NCBI RefSeq assembly: GCF_001245615.1
Contig: NZ_CWKH01000001.1
Coordinates: 1,178,001-1,242,000, forward strand
Direction: 5' to 3'
DNA: 64,000 nt
Source: Mycolicibacterium neworleansense
GTDB lineage: Bacteria; Actinomycetota; Actinomycetes; Mycobacteriales; Mycobacteriaceae
Shown here: in pieces, positions 61,365 through 64,000 of the stretch
Layout of the letters: each line of letters opens with the position of its first letter
Numbering within the stretch: position 1 is the first letter of the stretch
Notes under the pieces: generated by a model
Seen by the model: only the letters and a program-made list of their open reading frames with translations
Told to the model about the DNA's origin: nothing
Database searches by the model: none
Made by a program: the position numbers and the translations under genes

Positions 61365-62168
61365 ATGGTAGCTGTTTCGGCGCTGGTGCTTTCGGGTAAG
61401 GGCGGAACAGCGAAAACGCTATGGCAGATGATGCTGGCGGGGGAGGCCTCGCGGGCCGGGATCTCCGCGTTGTTGGTCGACGCAGACCCAGAACGAAATC
61501 TGTCTAATCACTTTGGAGTGTCGCAGCATTCGACCGGCTTGGGTTCAGTGCTTGAGGATGCTGATATCAGTTTTTGGGGGAATCCCGACAAGGGTGCGAA
61601 GCGACTCGATGAGGAGATCATTGAAACAAGATGGCCCGGCATCGATTTGCTACCCGCAGGGGCTTCCTTAGGCCGTGTTGCAGGCTTCGGCGCACCGGAC
61701 ACCGGATTGTTGCGGGCCATCTTTGACGCTGCCGGCATCTTTGGCCGCTATGAGGTGGTCTTGATCGACACCGGCGGCCGCACTGGCTCTCTGGAAGCCC
61801 TGGCAATGCATCTAGGTGATGTTGCGTACGCGCCGATCACTCCGACCCTTGATGCGGTACGCAAAGCCCGCGAGGCCCGCGACAGAGTTGAGCGTATCCA
61901 ACGAACACATCCACTCAGGTGGTGCGGTGTAGTTCTATCCGGTTTCGACCGTAGAAACGGCATCGACCAGTCGATCAGGGAACGGGTACAGACGGAATTC
62001 GGCGACGAGGTCCGTGCTGAGCTGCCACGTCGGGCCGTTGTCAATGAGGCCTTTCAACTCGGAAACCGACTCGGTGATTGCTCCGACCCAATCGCGACGA
62101 ATCTCGCGCGAATCTTCCGAGATTTCCTGGAACGCGACCTGCTGGGTCGAAACACGAGCGACCGGTGA
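61365..62168 (+). CDS. ParA-like ATPase with variant Walker A
   Basis: A 267-residue P-loop ATPase of the ParA/MinD family. The deviant Walker A reads S-G-K-G-G-T-A-K-T instead of K-G-G-V-G-K-T, keeping both lysines (Lys12, Lys17). L-V-D-A-D-P-E gives the switch I-like Asp, and V-V-L-I-D-T-G-G the Walker B. No ParB gene is next to it. Base composition is visibly more A+T-rich than the flanking allantoin and YaeQ genes, which suggests acquisition. It could derive from a plasmid or integrative element. The 202 bases before it hold a TATAAG-like -10 near 61276. Confidence 0.82.
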   Translation: MVAVSALVLSGKGGTAKTLWQMMLAGEASRAGISALLVDADPERNLSNHFGVSQHSTGLGSVLEDADISFWGNPDKGAKRLDEEIIETRWPGIDLLPAGASLGRVAGFGAPDTGLLRAIFDAAGIFGRYEVVLIDTGGRTGSLEALAMHLGDVAYAPITPTLDAVRKAREARDRVERIQRTHPLRWCGVVLSGFDRRNGIDQSIRERVQTEFGDEVRAELPRRAVVNEAFQLGNRLGDCSDPIATNLARIFRDFLERDLLGRNTSDR

Positions 62169-62221
62169 CTCCAGCGAAATAGGGTGGGGAACAACGGGAT
62201 AACGAGTGTCGTGTGCCGTGT

Positions 62222-62604
62222 ATGACTGATGACCCTTCGGTGGCGACTCAAGCCGAAACGATTGCGGCGCAGATGATCGCCATCCACGCTACGCCCAGTA
62301 CCTGCAATACGCGGTCTTGCAGAACGATGTCTTCGGGCTCGCCGGCAATCGCTCTCATTAGGTAGGCCGACGAGATGATACAAATATCAACTACGGCTTG
62401 ATGTTTGAGGCCGACGCAGTAGCCGAGCTGGATCGCCAGATAGACCACATTGGACATATCGCTCGCGATCGCGACGTGAACACCGAGGCCGACCGCATTC
62501 TTGCGCTGACCGGCCTGACGCCCCTTCTCGACCTGGAGGTCATCAATCCGGGGCAGGCCCTCGCCGCAATCGATCAGCATCTCGACGAACTCTTCACATC
62601 GTAG
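62222..62604 (+). pseudogene. probable decayed small gene downstream of the ParA-like ATPase
   Basis: Reading from an ATG at 62222 gives M-T-D-D-P-S-V-A-T-Q-A-E-T-I-A-A-Q. The next protein-like stretch, R-Y-A-Q-Y-L-Q-Y-A-V-L-Q-N-D-V-F-G-L-A-G, is one frame over. It meets a TAG at 62359. The same frame then continues as an acidic helical segment (F-E-A-D-A-V-A-E-L-D-R-Q-I-D, then L-A-A-I-D-Q-H-L-D-E-L-F-T-S) to 62604. This looks like one former protein of about 125 residues broken by a frameshift and a stop. The last part alone (ATG 62401) could still be translated. Confidence 0.4.
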
Positions 62605-62898
62605 GGTTGTCGCCCGCTCGAGCTAGGCCAGGAACTTGATGGGCTCGGAGACCTGAGATGGCATATTCGGCTGGTACGGGCGCGAGTCGCGGAAACTCCC
62701 GGTATCCACGACCCGATCGCCCGTCTTTGCAGCACCGGGATTGCAGCCAACGTCAAGTCTAGAGAACAAGAAAGGAGGACGCATCGGAGTATTGCTCGGC
62801 AATGGAAAGGGGGATGTGGGACGGAAGAGGCGAATGCTCAGGTGGATGCGCAGAAGGTGGAATCGGCGCGGACTTCATCAGCACCGTTCGTCGCGGTG
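62605..62898. other. 294-base non-coding stretch
   Basis: I see no gene here. It includes an AAGAAAGGAGGACG purine-rich run near 62770 that resembles a ribosome-binding site, but no convincing frame follows. It may be debris of the ParA-bearing segment. Confidence 0.35.
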
Positions 62899-63513
62899 TC
62901 AGATGGTGTCGCGCTGTTGCGACAACAGTTCTTCCCAGTAAGGGATGCCGGGGTTGAGCCTGGCCGCGATCTCGTACACGTGCTGCTGGTCGCCCTCGTA
63001 ATAGCCAGGAACTCGGCCATGCCCAGCTGGTAGCGCCCCAGAGGACAACCATTCGGTGAAGGTGTCGAACATCGTGGCCAGGTTCGAGAACGTTGCGGTG
63101 GGGATGTCGCCCAAGAAGTCGTTGATCACCCGGTGGTTGCCGTTCTCGTCGGCCTCGGTCTCAACCAGGAAGACGTTGCCGTCCTCTTGAAGAAATGGAA
63201 ACGCGTCCTGCCACGGCGGTTCCGCGTAGTCATTCGATCGCCGGTAATCCCACTCTGCCAGCGCGTCTTCGAAGCTCAACAACCAGTAGATGCCGTAGAA
63301 CGAGGGCTGGTCGAGCTCGTACTGGTATCCCGGGACCAGGTTGAACGCTCCGTAGAACTCGCATACATCCGGTGGTGGCTGGGGCAGACCGGCCCGGCCG
63401 AGCAGGTCTTCCATTCGTTGCGTCGAAAGGCCCGGACGAAGGTACCGGGTGAATTCGTCACCGCCCGCCGATAACAGCTCGAACAGCCGGGCGGCCGACT
63501 CAATTACTGCCAC
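62899..63513 (-). CDS. SMI1/KNR4 (SUKH)-like protein
   Basis: A 204-residue protein with the SUKH layout: M-E-D-L-L-G-R-A-G-L-P-Q-P-P-P-D-V-C-E-F-Y-G-A-F-N, then Y-W-L-L-S-F-E-D-A-L-A-E-W, F-P-F-L-Q-E-D-G-N-V-F and V-I-N-D-F-L-G-D-I-P, ending in the usual helices. SUKH proteins are often immunity partners of secreted nuclease toxins, but no toxin gene is visible. It starts 31 bases upstream of the next gene end (YaeQ) on the same strand. Confidence 0.72.
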   Translation of the reverse strand: MAVIESAARLFELLSAGGDEFTRYLRPGLSTQRMEDLLGRAGLPQPPPDVCEFYGAFNLVPGYQYELDQPSFYGIYWLLSFEDALAEWDYRRSNDYAEPPWQDAFPFLQEDGNVFLVETEADENGNHRVINDFLGDIPTATFSNLATMFDTFTEWLSSGALPAGHGRVPGYYEGDQQHVYEIAARLNPGIPYWEELLSQQRDTI

Positions 63514-63544
63514 CGATTCAGGTTACGGGTCCGTGCTATGGCGT

Positions 63545-64000
63545 TCACTGCAATGGTTCGGGCGTGAAGGTGACGTCGACTCCGCCTACGGTCATCGTCA
63601 CTTGACCTTCGATCACCATCACCTGCGCCGAGATCCGTCGATCGACAGTCTGGGCCAGTTGTTGCACCGGTGCGTGCGGTATCCGCACGACCGACAGGTT
63701 TGCCAGCCCCGCCACTTTGGGGCCGACGGTGCGCCACCAGGTGGTCACGCCGGCGGCGAACGGAAACAGCAGCACCTGGTCGGCCTGGCTCGCCGCCTTG
63801 CCCAACACGCGTTCGTCGGGCTGGCCGACATTGATCCACTCCACGATCCGGCCCGTGTAGTCGGCGAGCCGCAAGTCCGGTACGCCAGGGGTGGATAGGC
63901 CCGCGCCGAACGCCAACTCGGCGTCGACGTCGCTGAGTCGGTGTGCGCGTAGCCCAAACGCCAACAACCGCACCACCATCCGCTCATCGGTCTCACTGGG
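63545..64000 (-). CDS. YaeQ-family protein, truncated at the window end
   Basis: The C-terminal part (about 151 residues) of a YaeQ-like protein. S-E-T-D-E-R-M-V-V-R-L-L-A-F-G-L-R-A-H is the family's early signature and reaches the window edge. F-G-A-G-L-S-T-P-G-V-P-D-L and I-V-E-W-I-N-V-G-Q-P-D-E-R follow with the conserved Asp/Glu residues of its endonuclease-like fold. Its true function is unknown. The N-terminus (roughly the first 40 residues) lies outside the window. Confidence 0.85.
   Translation of the reverse strand, partial: PSETDERMVVRLLAFGLRAHRLSDVDAELAFGAGLSTPGVPDLRLADYTGRIVEWINVGQPDERVLGKAASQADQVLLFPFAAGVTTWWRTVGPKVAGLANLSVVRIPHAPVQQLAQTVDRRISAQVMVIEGQVTMTVGGVDVTFTPEPLQ

Noticed and set aside
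62248..62580. Minus-strand frame of 110 codons in the ParA patch
   Set aside because: The plus-strand reading (with a frameshift) has better codon positions and more protein-like sequence; the minus reading has no ribosome-binding site that I can see.

Overview
The window reads as chromosomal DNA of a fast-growing, environmental mycobacterium (Mycolicibacterium-like). The evidence is uniformly high G+C with strong GC3 codon use, a furA-katG pair, an MceA-type protein, a resuscitation-promoting factor, an MPT63-type secreted protein, LLM/F420-type oxidoreductases, mycothiol-family (MDMPI, DinB) proteins, and a KstR-type operator. No tRNA, rRNA, CRISPR array, insertion sequence or prophage was recognised. 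Both ends of the window cut genes: a ThrE-type exporter at the left and a YaeQ-family gene at the right.

Bases 1-30500 are mostly small housekeeping, stress and accessory units. They include an ECF42-type sigma factor with its YCII/DGPF partner and a matching promoter, two convergent FAD-dependent NADH-dehydrogenase-like enzymes, a SRPBCC-epimerase fusion, furA-katG, and a zeta-toxin/ParD-like toxin-antitoxin pair with a palindromic operator. These are followed by a three-LysM esterase fusion, an Rpf, a PepD/HtrA protease with an MprA-like direct repeat, a CmtR-like soft-metal repressor with a CDF-type exporter, and an ArsR-AHSA1 pair with a three-half-site operator.

Bases 30579-42939 form the most striking block. 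Nine genes read leftward as one tightly packed operon: aldehyde dehydrogenase, MFS transporter, FAD monooxygenase of the 2,6-dihydroxypyridine-hydroxylase type, cupin, ACMSD-like amidohydrolase, old-yellow-enzyme, and the three subunits of a molybdenum hydroxylase. A GAF-PucR regulator is divergent, with a palindrome between them. I read this as a catabolic pathway for a (probably N-hetero)aromatic compound whose substrate cannot be read from sequence.

Bases 43000-54200 are mixed: a lytic-transglycosylase-like gene behind a 480-base hairpin-containing leader, a CBM2 secreted protein with a perfect hairpin over its start, an LGFP lipoprotein, an orphan MceA-like gene, a GMC oxidoreductase, a TetR/esterase pair sharing a 37-bp palindrome, and a serine hydrolase with a KstR box.

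Bases 54250-61162 are an allantoin/ureide utilisation regulon: IclR regulator, DUF6986 aldolase-like protein, ureidoglycine aminohydrolase, racemase-like protein, NCS1 permease and allantoinase. A 15-bp palindrome related to TTCCACNATGTGGAA occurs once before each of the four transcription units. No allantoate amidohydrolase gene is visible. Bases 61200-62900 are visibly richer in A+T and hold a lone ParA-like ATPase followed by what looks like a decayed partner gene; a SUKH-like protein and YaeQ close the window.
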